28,768 bases of DNA from JAAYJK01 sp964531295 (GCA_964531295.1 CAZHHJ010000011.1:1-28768); one strand, 5' to 3'. Positions 15,645 through 24,177 are shown, counted from the first letter of the stretch. The notes: generated from the letters alone by a model not told the origin. Program-made: numbers and translations.

Positions 15645-16640
15645 ATGGCCTTATTGAACATTCGCAATTTGACAACGGTGTTTAACTGCCCGGAAGGTCA
15701 GATTAAAGCCTGTAATGATGTGAGCCTTCAAGTGCATGCCGGGCAGACCATTGGCATCATCGGGGAAAGCGGTTGCGGCAAATCCGTTCTAGGGATGTCC
15801 ATCTTAAGACTGCTGCCGACTAATGCAGTTATCAGCGGGCAGGTTATTTACAATAATCAGGACCTCCTGGCTCTACCGGATAAAAAAATGTGCCAGGTAA
15901 GAGGCAGTGAAATTGGCCTTTTGCCTCAGAGTCCGGCCACTTCGCTCAATCCCGTGCTGAGAATAGGGGAACAGCTCACAGAAGGCCTGCAGTTACATCA
16001 GGGGATGGTAATAGATAAAGCCAAAGAGATTGCCCTGGATATCTTAAGATCTCTTGGTTGGAGAGATTCTGTCAAATGCTATGAAGAATATCCCCATCAC
16101 TTGAGTGGGGGAATGAAGCAGAGGGTTCTGGCTGCCATCAGCATTAGCGGGAAGCCTTCTCTGCTTATTGCCGATGAGCCGACCAAAGGATTGGACGCTG
16201 TAAGCAGGATTCAAGTTATTGATCTCCTTGGCCAATTGAGCAGGGAGACCCAGGCCTCTTTGCTTTTGATTACGCATGATCTCAAGGTGGCAGCTGCTCT
16301 TTGTGAGCAGATCGCGGTTATGTATTCCGGAGAAATAGTGGAGCAAGGTTCGGCCGATCAAGTGCTAAATAATCCTCTGCATCCTTATACCCAGGGCTTA
16401 GTAGCTTCATTGCCGGAGAGAGGTTTATATCCTATTCCCGGGCACAGCCCCAGCTTACTGGATGAAATCCCTGGCTGCAGATTTTATTCCCGTTGTCCTA
16501 TAAAACAAGCGAGCTGCCAGAGCCAGCCGGTAATAATACGGGAAGCAAACGGAGTTTATGTGAGGTGTCGGTACGTTGATCAGAGTAGAGGAACTCAGCA
16601 AAAAATATACGACCGGGGTTTTCAAACGCAAGCAATCTAG
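15645..16640 (+). CDS. Opp/Dpp/Nik-type ABC ATPase 1 (DppD-like)
   Basis: This 331-residue ATPase energises the importer. Walker A is GESGCGKS (40-47), the Q-loop is in GLLPQSP, the signature is LSGGMKQR (153-160), Walker B is LLIADEP (173-179), and the switch His is in LLITHD. The C-terminal oligopeptide/dipeptide ATPase extension with a Cys cluster (GCRFYSRCPIKQASC) is present; in relatives such clusters can hold a 4Fe-4S cluster. The ATG has a close GGAGGA site. The last 65 bases also encode the start of the next ATPase in another frame, so the two are probably translated together. Confidence 0.9.
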   Translation: MALLNIRNLTTVFNCPEGQIKACNDVSLQVHAGQTIGIIGESGCGKSVLGMSILRLLPTNAVISGQVIYNNQDLLALPDKKMCQVRGSEIGLLPQSPATSLNPVLRIGEQLTEGLQLHQGMVIDKAKEIALDILRSLGWRDSVKCYEEYPHHLSGGMKQRVLAAISISGKPSLLIADEPTKGLDAVSRIQVIDLLGQLSRETQASLLLITHDLKVAAALCEQIAVMYSGEIVEQGSADQVLNNPLHPYTQGLVASLPERGLYPIPGHSPSLLDEIPGCRFYSRCPIKQASCQSQPVIIREANGVYVRCRYVDQSRGTQQKIYDRGFQTQAI

Positions 16641-17505
16641 GGTTCTGGATGGAGTAAGCTTTACGGTGAAGCCCGGAGAAACCTTGGGTTTAGTGGGTGA
16701 GAGCGGCTGCGGCAAATCTACTGTGGCCAGGACCATACTTGGTTTGACTCCGCCTTCTTCCGGCCGGGTTTATTTTCATGACCAGGAGGTTTTATCATCC
16801 GGTGGTCGGATGAAGAAAGAATTATGCGGCAAGATGCAGATTATCTTCCAGCATCCGGAAAGTGCTTTGAATCCGAGGATGAAAATCCGTGAAAGCCTCT
16901 TGGAACCGATGCTTATTCAGAAAAAGGATTTAACCCGGGATGAAATGATGAGCAAGAGCTGGGAATTATTACAGCAGGTAGGATTGAGTGAGGAACACTT
17001 GAACCGTTATCCTCACGAGTTGAGTGGTGGGCAGATTCAGCGGGTTGTTCTGGCGCGGATCCTTTCCCTGAGTCCTAGCTTTCTGGTTGCCGATGAACCT
17101 ACTTCAATGCTGGATGTCTCGGTTCAAGCTCAGGTATTGCGCATCATCAAGGAGATCCAGGCTGAAAATGGAATTAGCTTATTGTTTATTTCCCATGATT
17201 TAGAGGTGGTCAACTGGATGAGCGACCGTATTGCGGTGATGTATAAGGGGCAGATAGTAGAGGTGGCCCCGGCTGGAGAACTAGTTAAGAATCCACTTCA
17301 TCCCTACAGCCGTTTACTGGTAGAGGCTTTTTCCTCTTTGAAGAAGTCCTCAGCGAAGAAGATATGGATGGAGGATGGCAATTCAGGTGCGGACGGCAGA
17401 TGTCATTACTATTCCCATTGTCCGCAGGCTGGACCTGCGTGCAGGCAAAGGCCTGCTTTAAGGGAAACGGGATCAGAACATTATACAGCCTGTTGGCTCG
17501 CTTAG
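16576..17505 (+). CDS. Opp/Dpp/Nik-type ABC ATPase 2 (DppF-like)
   Basis: This 309-residue partner ATPase has Walker A GESGCGKS (41-48), signature LSGGQIQR (149-156), Walker B FLVADEP (169-175) and LLFISHD with the switch His. The C-terminal extension again has a Cys cluster (CHYYSHCPQAGPAC). A TTG start at 16576 lies inside the end of the upstream ATPase gene. It is supported because the conserved N-terminal strand IRVEELSKKY is encoded there, a GAGG lies upstream, and a stop codon blocks extension. Overlap is 65 bases. It ends about 30 bases before the first methyltransferase. Confidence 0.9.
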   Translation: MIRVEELSKKYTTGVFKRKQSRVLDGVSFTVKPGETLGLVGESGCGKSTVARTILGLTPPSSGRVYFHDQEVLSSGGRMKKELCGKMQIIFQHPESALNPRMKIRESLLEPMLIQKKDLTRDEMMSKSWELLQQVGLSEEHLNRYPHELSGGQIQRVVLARILSLSPSFLVADEPTSMLDVSVQAQVLRIIKEIQAENGISLLFISHDLEVVNWMSDRIAVMYKGQIVEVAPAGELVKNPLHPYSRLLVEAFSSLKKSSAKKIWMEDGNSGADGRCHYYSHCPQAGPACRQRPALRETGSEHYTACWLA

Positions 17506-17535
17506 TTATTTGTCTGGAAAAAGGAGGGTAAATGC

Positions 17536-18564
17536 TTGGAAACACAAGAAATTAATGCATTTCATCCGCAAGTAGATGGAAAAGAGCTATTGGGGTTGAT
17601 ACGCGGATACCAGCAGGCCAATTTTCTCTATCAGGCGTTTACAACCGGCGTATTTGAGTGCTTAACGACTGAACTGCAAAAGCTTGAGGTTATTGCCGTG
17701 AAGATGGGGTGTCAGACCGAGCGAATGATGTTCTTTCTTGATGCCCTGACGGCCATGGATCTGGCCGAAAAAGAAGGGGATCAATACCGGATAACACCCC
17801 TGGCCCACACCTATTTATGCCGGGACAGTCATTTTTTCCTGGGCGATTTGCTGGACATGGAATTTTCGGCCCGGCAAGGCGATGCCTGGTTAATGATGGG
17901 TCCATGGCTCAAGGGAGATTCACAGGAGGAGGAGCATAATCCCCAGGTTGTCTTTCAGCCTTCGTTTGTAAAAGCGATGGCCCAGGGTGTATTGAGTGAT
18001 TACAGTGTTGTTCAAACTGCGGAACTGATCAGCCGTCATGCCTGTTTTGCTGCCGCCCAAAATGTTTTGGACTTAGGCGGAGGACATGGCTTATTTCCGA
18101 TTGCACTGCAGAAGAAAAAACCTGATCTTAAAATTACCGTTTTTGATCTGCCTCAAGTCCAGGAGGTGTGCCAGGAATATGCGGAAGTTTTTGGAGGAGA
18201 GCTGCTTTTCCAAGCCGGTAATTTTTATCAAGATGAGCTCCCGGGCAATCAGGATATTATACTGGTCTTTGATGTTCTGCACCCCGTAGTGCCGGCTCAA
18301 AAGGAAAAAGTATTGAAAAAAGTCTACCACGCTCTGCGCGGCGGGGGCTATCTTTTTTACAAACTCTGGTTCCTGGACGAGTCCCGGACCAGACCACGGC
18401 GGGCCGCCTTATTCGCAGCTAAATGCAAAGTCACCAATAGTCTTTCCCATGTATATACTTGCCGGGAAGCCACAGAGATGCTGGCCAGAATTGGTTTTGA
18501 AGTGGAAGACATGCTGCCGGTGGGGGATAATTGTTCAACTATACTGGTCGCCCATAAAAAATAA
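17536..18564 (+). CDS. O-methyltransferase-like SAM-dependent methyltransferase
   Basis: This 342-residue protein resembles hydroxyneurosporene/acetylserotonin-type small-molecule methyltransferases. It has an N-terminal helical winged-helix dimerisation domain (about 15-100) and a Rossmann SAM domain from about 170, with the SAM motif DLGGGHG (179-185) and the acidic ribose-binding Asp204 in VFDLP. In the family the catalytic segment reads LHDW; here it is VLHPVVP, so the His is kept but the Asp-Trp is lost, suggesting altered chemistry or substrate. The start is TTG at 17536 with AAGGAGGG seven bases upstream; the nearby ATG leads to an early stop. It sits between importer ATPases and the binding protein. 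It may modify the imported ligand or a metallophore, by inference. Confidence 0.8.
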   Translation: METQEINAFHPQVDGKELLGLIRGYQQANFLYQAFTTGVFECLTTELQKLEVIAVKMGCQTERMMFFLDALTAMDLAEKEGDQYRITPLAHTYLCRDSHFFLGDLLDMEFSARQGDAWLMMGPWLKGDSQEEEHNPQVVFQPSFVKAMAQGVLSDYSVVQTAELISRHACFAAAQNVLDLGGGHGLFPIALQKKKPDLKITVFDLPQVQEVCQEYAEVFGGELLFQAGNFYQDELPGNQDIILVFDVLHPVVPAQKEKVLKKVYHALRGGGYLFYKLWFLDESRTRPRRAALFAAKCKVTNSLSHVYTCREATEMLARIGFEVEDMLPVGDNCSTILVAHKK

Positions 18565-18742
18565 GCGGCCATAGTGTTAGATTAATAAGTAAAATTCCTT
18601 GTTAGAAGAGTGTTATGTTAGGTCAGAGCCAGGAGTCCGCAGGGGTAACGGCCGGACCAAGCATAATCCTCCGCCAGCTGCGAACCTTGCTATCGTATCA
18701 ACTGCGAAAGTTGACTTAATAAAATTAAGGGAGGGTTAAGAA
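18565..18742 (+). other. Structured intergenic spacer inside the importer operon
   Basis: This 178-base spacer interrupts an otherwise tight operon just before the binding-protein gene. GTCCG (18635-18639) pairs with CGGAC (18653-18657), and CAACT/AGTTG (18699-18713) forms a small hairpin. No T-run follows either, so they are not terminators. It could be a processing or stability element raising binding-protein mRNA, or an internal promoter region. No family recognised. Confidence 0.35.
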
Positions 18743-20284
18743 GTGAAAAGAAAGAAATGGATGGTTTGCTTGATTCCTCTATTATGCGTTGTACTGACAC
18801 TGGGAGGATGCAGCCAAGAGGAACGGGCAGCCAAGCCGGAGCAGGTTTTAAAGGTAGCCATCGGTACCGATATCAACACCTGGGATATCGTACAATTCCC
18901 TGATGGTGATGCCCGTTTTGTATGGTCGCAGATCTATGAGACTCTGGTGCGCCTGGATGCGGATCTCAACTTAATACCCGGTCTGGCAGAGTCCTGGGAG
19001 CCGCAGGAAAACGGTAAAGTATGGATTTTCCAGCTGAGAAAAGATGCAAAATTTCATGATGGTACCCCCTTCAACGCAGAAGCAGTTGTATACTCTTACG
19101 GGGACCGGGCTTATGTTACCACGGTTAAGACCCTGCAACTGGAAAAGGTGGAAGCAATCGATGAGCATACAGTTAAATTCACCTGTACCAAATCCATGCC
19201 TTTGCCTACTTATCTGACCCATATCGCCTGGCCGGTTGTCAGTCCCGGCAGTATTAATTCCGCCGGTGAATTTCAACAAGCAATAGGAACCGGACCCTTT
19301 AAATTTGCCAGTTACAGCAAAGGACAGGAAGTAGTACTGGATAAAAATGGAGATTACTGGGGTGAAGGGATTAAACTGGATCAGGTTGTCTTCAAGATTA
19401 TCCCGGAAGCCTCTACCAGGATTATGGCCTTGGAGTCAGGGGATGTGGATATGAGCATCAAGATACCGGAGAGTGATGTGGCCAGGCTGGAGCAAGACCC
19501 AGAAATTACAGTGCAAAGAAAACTGAGCACTTTTAGCGATTTTCTTCAATTCAATTGTGCAAAAGCACCTTTTGACGATCTGAATATAAGAAAAGCAGTT
19601 GCCAATGCTATTGATACCGAAGGAATGGTCCAGAACATCCTGGACAACGTTGGCGTAGCGGCCCAGGGCAGGCTTTATTCGCCAGTTATGGCGTACAGCC
19701 GTCCGGATCTTCAGCTCTACAGCCAGAACCAGGAAAAGGCCAAATCTCTGCTGCTTGCTTCCGGTTGGAAAGATGATAACGCTGACGGTATACTGGAGAA
19801 AGACGGGAAAGAGCTGCAGGTCAGTATGCTGGTGGGCCAGTCCTGGAGTCCCCGGGAGAAGAGGATAGCCGAAGCCTGCCAGGCTCAGCTGGGTGAAGTT
19901 GGTTTTGCGGTTGAGATCAAACAGCTGGAAACCGCGGCATTAAGTTCTCTGGAAAAAGAAGGGGATTTTGATATGATCATGCGTACCGGCTACTATGTCT
20001 GGGGGCCTTATCCGCATCATGTTAAAATGCATTTCTCAAAAAATTACACCAGTCATTATAATAATCCCGAATATGATCAGCTGGTTATGCAGGGTGAAAG
20101 TGTAAATGATGAAGAGCAAAAACAGCAGATTTACGCCGATATCCAAAAGATGGTCCTGGATGAACTGCCGGCTTTTTACATTGTGCATGAAGAGAAGATC
20201 GTAGCTGTCAGAGAAAATGTCCAGGGCTATGTAATGTCCGCAGAAGATCCCTGGCTGGAATTAAAGGCAGTATCGATAAAATAA
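18743..20284 (+). CDS. SBP_bac_5 solute-binding lipoprotein (peptide/nickel type)
   Basis: This 513-residue extracytoplasmic binding protein of the importer has a signal sequence with lipobox LGGC (Cys about 23), then the SBP_bac_5 fold: LRKDAKFHDGTPFNAEAVVYS, IGTGPFKF and a C-terminal lobe. The ligand-pocket segment GPYPHHVKMHF is histidine-rich and recalls the nickel/metallophore branch (NikA, CntA) more than true oligopeptide binders, but this is a by-eye impression. The GTG start follows GGGAGGG at eight bases. It is separated from the methyltransferase before it by a structured spacer and followed 19 bases later by a second methyltransferase. Peptide ligand is the main alternative. Confidence 0.85.
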   Translation: MKRKKWMVCLIPLLCVVLTLGGCSQEERAAKPEQVLKVAIGTDINTWDIVQFPDGDARFVWSQIYETLVRLDADLNLIPGLAESWEPQENGKVWIFQLRKDAKFHDGTPFNAEAVVYSYGDRAYVTTVKTLQLEKVEAIDEHTVKFTCTKSMPLPTYLTHIAWPVVSPGSINSAGEFQQAIGTGPFKFASYSKGQEVVLDKNGDYWGEGIKLDQVVFKIIPEASTRIMALESGDVDMSIKIPESDVARLEQDPEITVQRKLSTFSDFLQFNCAKAPFDDLNIRKAVANAIDTEGMVQNILDNVGVAAQGRLYSPVMAYSRPDLQLYSQNQEKAKSLLLASGWKDDNADGILEKDGKELQVSMLVGQSWSPREKRIAEACQAQLGEVGFAVEIKQLETAALSSLEKEGDFDMIMRTGYYVWGPYPHHVKMHFSKNYTSHYNNPEYDQLVMQGESVNDEEQKQQIYADIQKMVLDELPAFYIVHEEKIVAVRENVQGYVMSAEDPWLELKAVSIK

Positions 20285-20303
20285 GTCAAATTGAGGGAGA
20301 ATT

Positions 20304-20909
20304 ATGTCTGAAAAACATCGTGTCTATTTTAATGAAAAAGCAACTGTCTGGGACCAGATGATGGCCCACAAACCTCATGAGAAACTTCGCGAAATATTTG
20401 GAGCCTGGGAGTTTGCTCCCGGCAGTACCATCCTAGATGTGGGGAGCGGAACCGGGGTAATGCTCCCTCTTCTGAAAAACAAGTTGGGGCCTTCTGGAAA
20501 AATTATTGCCTTTGATCTGGCTGAGGAAATGCTCTTGATGGCAAAAAAAAAGAACGGGGAAGAGGGCATTGATTATATACAGGGGGATATAGCAGCTGCT
20601 CCTTTCACGGATAATACTTTTGATGTGCTAATCTGCAATTCCTGTTTTCCCCACTTCCTGAACCAAGCAGTTTCTGTCAGGGAAATGGCGAGGATTCTTA
20701 AGCCCGGCGGTCGGGTGGTCATCTGCCATCTCAGCAGCCGGGCAGAACTGAATGCCATGCACAGTTCTCTTGGCGGTGTGGTGGCTAATGACCTTCTGCC
20801 GGATGAAAAGGCGATGATGCTTATGTTTAACCAGGCTGGGTTCAGTGATATTAGCATTGACGACCTGGAGGACAGGTATGTTCTCACGGCCAGCAGCATA
20901 ATGGCCTGA
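20304..20909 (+). CDS. Class I SAM-dependent methyltransferase
   Basis: This 201-residue cytoplasmic methyltransferase of the UbiE/Methyltransf_11 kind has the SAM motif LDVGSGTG (44-51), the acidic ribose contact in AFDLAEEML and the segment ICNSCFPHF. It is shorter than typical ubiquinone or menaquinone enzymes. It is unrelated in layout to the other methyltransferase in the operon, which has an extra dimerisation domain. The ATG has GAGGGAG just upstream and lies 19 bases after the binding protein. It is last in the operon. Substrate unknown; proximity argues for acting on the importer's cargo. Confidence 0.8.
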   Translation: MSEKHRVYFNEKATVWDQMMAHKPHEKLREIFGAWEFAPGSTILDVGSGTGVMLPLLKNKLGPSGKIIAFDLAEEMLLMAKKKNGEEGIDYIQGDIAAAPFTDNTFDVLICNSCFPHFLNQAVSVREMARILKPGGRVVICHLSSRAELNAMHSSLGGVVANDLLPDEKAMMLMFNQAGFSDISIDDLEDRYVLTASSIMA

Positions 20910-20956
20910 AGCTATGCTGCTGCTAAGAAACTTAATGGAGTAATTGTAAGCACAAA

Positions 20957-20982
20957 GTAGCGGAGAATTAATTCTCCGCTAC
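20957..20982. terminator. Palindromic hairpin between convergent operons
   Basis: A perfect 26-base palindrome, arm GTAGCGGAGAATT. It lies between the last importer-operon gene and the oppositely oriented oxidoreductase beta gene. There is no T-run on either side, so it is a weak or factor-assisted bidirectional terminator or a 3'-end stabiliser. Confidence 0.55.
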
Positions 20983-21075
20983 AAGCTAGGTTTACAACGG
21001 TCACAGTGATGTAATACAGGTGCGAGGCAAAAGGATACTTCTTTTCTTGGGATCGTCCCCACAACACGATGCTAA

Positions 21076-22014
21076 CTAAATCGTAATCTTCGCCCGTTCA
21101 CTCATAAAAGCGATCTCGCGATCAATGTCCCCTTGAATTTCGGCAATGCGCTGTGCCGCGTCAGGGCCTTTAAGCAGGCGGTTAAAGCGACCCTGCTTCA
21201 TTACGTATTCATCCACCGGATCGGCGTTTTTTTTACCGCTGATGATATGTGAACTGGGGCTATTAAAGCTGATCTTGCCGTTTTCCGCTTCCCATAACAG
21301 CCAGGCTCCGCTGCGCACAGCCATACGGCTCAGCTGCACGGTTTCAGACATATCGAACTGCCAGCCTAAATAGCAAGGGGCCAGAATCTCAATGTATTTC
21401 ATGCCCGGAATGTTTTGGGCTTTTAGCACCTTGTCGTACAGGTCGCCAGGGTAAGCCACGGTGGCGGTAGCCACGTAGGGAATATTGTGCTCCAGCATCA
21501 ACAGGGGCATGTTTTTCTTGGCCTGCCGCTTGCCAGTGGGGGTGGTGGTGGTAAAGCTGCCGCGCGGGGTTGCACCACTGCGCTGTACGCCGGTGTTGCT
21601 GTAGGCTTCGTTGTTATAGCAAAAGTGAATCATATTATCGTTGCGCTCGGCTGCGGCTGAAAGGGCCTGGAAGCCGATGTCATAGGTGCCGCCATCACCT
21701 ACCCAACTGAATACCGTGGGCAGTTCGCCTTGCAGGCGGCCCTTTTCCTGCATTATTTCAAGCGCGTGGCTAATACCGGAGGCCGAAGAGCCAGCGCTCG
21801 CAAAGGTAATGTTAATGCAGGGCCAGTTGTAGCCTAGCTTGGGGGTCATGCCCATGCTGGCTACCGAGCAGGAGGGGGTCAAGAGCATAATGGCATTGGG
21901 ACCCAAAGCCTTGCCCACAATGCGCAAGGCCATGGTGGCGGGGCAGCCTCCGCAGGCCCCATTGCCGCTTAAAACCTGCTCAATATCCGGTAATTTTTTA
22001 ATACTGGTAGCCAT
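21076..22014 (-). CDS. porB: Pyruvate/2-oxoacid:ferredoxin oxidoreductase, beta subunit
   Basis: This 312-residue thiamine-diphosphate-binding subunit of the heterotetrameric enzyme converts a 2-oxoacid and CoA to acyl-CoA, CO2 and reduced ferredoxin. The TPP motif is GDGG (106-109) to NN (134-135). Four cysteines for the 4Fe-4S cluster are visible (C21-x2-C24, C49 and C214). The TGVQRSGATP and TTTTPTGK segments are typical of PorB. Pyruvate is the common substrate, but branched-chain or other 2-oxoacids are not excluded. It is last in the minus-strand operon, 81 bases after alpha, with a small hairpin between. Confidence 0.92.
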   Translation of the reverse strand: MATSIKKLPDIEQVLSGNGACGGCPATMALRIVGKALGPNAIMLLTPSCSVASMGMTPKLGYNWPCINITFASAGSSASGISHALEIMQEKGRLQGELPTVFSWVGDGGTYDIGFQALSAAAERNDNMIHFCYNNEAYSNTGVQRSGATPRGSFTTTTPTGKRQAKKNMPLLMLEHNIPYVATATVAYPGDLYDKVLKAQNIPGMKYIEILAPCYLGWQFDMSETVQLSRMAVRSGAWLLWEAENGKISFNSPSSHIISGKKNADPVDEYVMKQGRFNRLLKGPDAAQRIAEIQGDIDREIAFMSERAKITI

Positions 22015-22063
22015 ATCTTATATCCATTCCTTTCATGGTCTGTGTTTTTTATCCATATTCCCC

Positions 22064-22083
22064 TGCGTCAAGGACTTGACGCA
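22064..22083 (-). other. Hairpin between alpha and beta subunit genes
   Basis: TGCGTCAAG and CTTGACGCA flank a two-base centre: a 20-base near-palindrome in the 81-base gap. No T-run directly after. Possibly an mRNA processing or stability element. Confidence 0.4.
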
Positions 22084-22095
22084 AGCCAGGTTTTT

Positions 22096-23226
22096 TTACT
22101 CATCCATCATGGCGCGAATCTCGCCGGCCATAAAGCGGCGGGTCAAATCGATGCCACCAATACCCATCACCCGGTTTTTAACCGTGACGTCCTTGCGTCG
22201 ATCAAAGAGCACGCTTTTTAGTTCGGCAGCTAAAATGCCACCGGGGTGGCCGTAGTTATAGTTGCGATCCAGTACCATCACCTGCGCATTTTTGGGCAGA
22301 GCCTGGATGATATCTTCGGTCGGGAAGGGCAGATACAGGCGCGGTCGCAAAAGGCCGGCTTTGATGCCCTGCTCGCGAAGTATATCGATGGAAAGTCTTA
22401 ATTCTGCCGCCATACTGTTGACAGCAAAGGCTACCACTTCGGCGTCTTCCAGCCGATAGGTGTCGATGGTATCGCCATCCCACATGCCGGTGATATCCTT
22501 ATATTCCTGCGCTGCCTGCTTTACCAGCGGGATAGACGCCATGATATCGTCGGACAGCATCTGGCGGAAGGCTGCGTATTCGGCCGCCATGGTCACATTA
22601 CTAAAGGAAGAGGGATTAGCCGGGTCCAGCCGCCATTTCGGTTTGTGCGGGGGCAGGAAACAGTCAATATCCTCCTGGGGCGGTAGGGTGAGGGGCATAA
22701 GGCAATGAGAGATGGCAAAGCCATCAAAGTTGACCATCACCGGGATATTGATCTGTTCGGCCACGCGGAAGGCCTGCAAAATGGTATTGAACACCTCCTG
22801 ATTGGAGGAGCAGTGATATTGGATCCAGCCCGTATCGCGCTGGGCAAATGAGTCCTGATGATCAGCCCACAGGGTCCAGGGCGCAAAAACGCCGCGGTTG
22901 ACGTTGCACATTACAACCGGCAAACGTCCACCGGAAGCCATATGTAATACTTCATGCATATACAGCAGGCCGTTGGCTGAGGTGGCTGTAAAAACGCGGG
23001 CGCCGGCAGCGGATGCGGCCACGGCAGCGGCTAGAACACTGTGTTCACCTTCCACTGGAATGAAGCGGGCGTTCAACTCGCCATTTTCAACCATGCCGGC
23101 TATTGCTTCCATAATGCTGGTCTGAGGAGTGATGGGGTAGCCCGGTATTACGTCCACCCGGGCGCTTTTTACGGCCAGGGCCGCGGCATGGGTACCGGTA
23201 TCCATTATAACTTGAGCTGCTTTCAT
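22096..23226 (-). CDS. porA: Pyruvate/2-oxoacid:ferredoxin oxidoreductase, alpha subunit
   Basis: This subunit of about 376 residues carries the pyrimidine-binding and 2-oxoacid-binding part of the active site. Motifs seen: GYPITPQTS, EGEHSV, ATSANGL, and the ADHQDSFAQRDTGWIQY segment typical of PorA, plus VLDRNYNYGHPGG near the C-terminus. The start at 23226 is favoured by a GGAGG site 11-12 bases upstream; an ATG at 23238 abuts that site and would overlap the delta gene by eight bases (ATGAGTAG). The pair is translationally coupled either way. It lies between delta and beta in a gamma-delta-alpha-beta order. Confidence 0.9.
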   Translation of the reverse strand: MKAAQVIMDTGTHAAALAVKSARVDVIPGYPITPQTSIMEAIAGMVENGELNARFIPVEGEHSVLAAAVAASAAGARVFTATSANGLLYMHEVLHMASGGRLPVVMCNVNRGVFAPWTLWADHQDSFAQRDTGWIQYHCSSNQEVFNTILQAFRVAEQINIPVMVNFDGFAISHCLMPLTLPPQEDIDCFLPPHKPKWRLDPANPSSFSNVTMAAEYAAFRQMLSDDIMASIPLVKQAAQEYKDITGMWDGDTIDTYRLEDAEVVAFAVNSMAAELRLSIDILREQGIKAGLLRPRLYLPFPTEDIIQALPKNAQVMVLDRNYNYGHPGGILAAELKSVLFDRRKDVTVKNRVMGIGGIDLTRRFMAGEIRAMMDE

Positions 23227-23230
23227 ACTG

Positions 23231-23491
23231 CTACTCATCCTCCTTTACCATGCTGATTGCGCCGGTGGGGCATTCTACAGCGCACACGCCGCATCCCTTG
23301 CAGTAAGCATAATCAATAGTAATTTCATGGCGGTCAATGACCGCTTCTGGACAATATACCCAGCAAAATTGGCATTTATTGCATATCTGATAGTCAACGA
23401 CCGGACGGTGCGTCCGCCAGGAACCGGTGTCACCCCCGGATCCCTTCGTTGGCCAAGAAATGGGCTGGTAGGCTTTGGTCAGTGATTTCAT
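23231..23491 (-). CDS. porD: 2-oxoacid:ferredoxin oxidoreductase, delta (ferredoxin) subunit
   Basis: This 86-residue iron-sulphur subunit is an 8Fe ferredoxin domain. The two cluster motifs are CNKCQFCWVYCP and CKGCGVCAVECP, spaced as expected for two 4Fe-4S clusters. The N-terminal basic/Gly-rich segment is typical of PorD. It passes electrons from the TPP site to external ferredoxin. A leader with GAAAGGAATGG precedes the ATG, similar to that before the beta gene. Confidence 0.92.
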   Translation of the reverse strand: MKSLTKAYQPISWPTKGSGGDTGSWRTHRPVVDYQICNKCQFCWVYCPEAVIDRHEITIDYAYCKGCGVCAVECPTGAISMVKEDE

Positions 23492-23574
23492 TAATTTCCA
23501 TTCCTTTCGCTAATCCAAATAAAAGGCGTGCTATACGCTGATCTGCATTACGGCGTTTCAAGCTACCTGCTACA

Positions 23575-23603
23575 AGGAGGTGGGGGATTAGAACCCACCT
23601 CCT
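23575..23603 (-). other. Strong hairpin between gamma and delta genes
   Basis: AGGAGGTGGG (23575-23584) pairs exactly with CCCACCTCCT (23594-23603) around a nine-base loop, in the 137-base gap after the gamma stop. On the coding (minus) strand it is not followed by a T-run, so partial termination or mRNA processing that sets subunit ratios is more likely than full termination. Confidence 0.55.
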
Positions 23604-23628
23604 ATTTTGATAATAGAAGTCCTATCGC

Positions 23629-24177
23629 TTAACGAAGCGGGGGACACATTTTAACCTCGGAATAAGCCTTGCCAGCGGCGCTCAGATTACGCTCACTGTT
23701 AATGCCCGGCCATTTATTCAGTATGGTTTGTTCCATAATATTGGGCGGGATGTTTAGTACTCGGCACACCGCCCCAAATAGTGGAATATTTATTAAAGGT
23801 CCGTCGGTCGAAAACAATTCGGCATCGTGGGCGATGGCGTCGGCGTCCACCTGCCAGGTAGGGTGTTTCGCCACGGCCAAGGCGTGGGGAGCATTGATGA
23901 TCACGGTGCCGATATCATTAATGCCTTCATTGACCGCCGCTTGGGTGAGCTTTTCACTCATCACTACCAAATAATCCGGCAGTTCGCATTGGCTGTGTGC
24001 GTGGATAGTGGTGGGGGACATACGCACTGCTGCCCGTACCGGCGCTCCACGGCGTTCCACTCCGAAGAAAGGCAAGGCCTGCCCATGCTCACCATTTTCC
24101 AGTGCAGCCTGCGCTAACAAGTGAGCCAAGGTAACGGATCCCTGCCCGCCAAACCCGTTGATTCGTAATTCTAACAT
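23629..24177 (-). CDS. porG: 2-oxoacid:ferredoxin oxidoreductase, gamma subunit
   Basis: This 182-residue subunit has the family opening MLELRINGFGGQG (nucleotide/CoA-domain loop), the motif PFFGVERRGAPVRA, and a C-terminal GINSERNLSAAGKAY segment. The start at 24177 is favoured by GGAGA six to seven bases upstream; an upstream ATG at 24207 would add ten residues unlike the family. It is the first gene of the operon, below a sigma-A promoter and a TGGT-N3-ACCA operator. A sequence-visible drop in GC upstream of the gene marks the edge of the block. Confidence 0.9.
   Translation of the reverse strand: MLELRINGFGGQGSVTLAHLLAQAALENGEHGQALPFFGVERRGAPVRAAVRMSPTTIHAHSQCELPDYLVVMSEKLTQAAVNEGINDIGTVIINAPHALAVAKHPTWQVDADAIAHDAELFSTDGPLINIPLFGAVCRVLNIPPNIMEQTILNKWPGINSERNLSAAGKAYSEVKMCPPLR

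Noticed and set aside
18615..18660. AGAGCCAGGAGTCCGC resembles the 3' end of cobalamin riboswitches
   Set aside because: None of the other conserved cobalamin blocks is present and the gap is too short to hold the aptamer.
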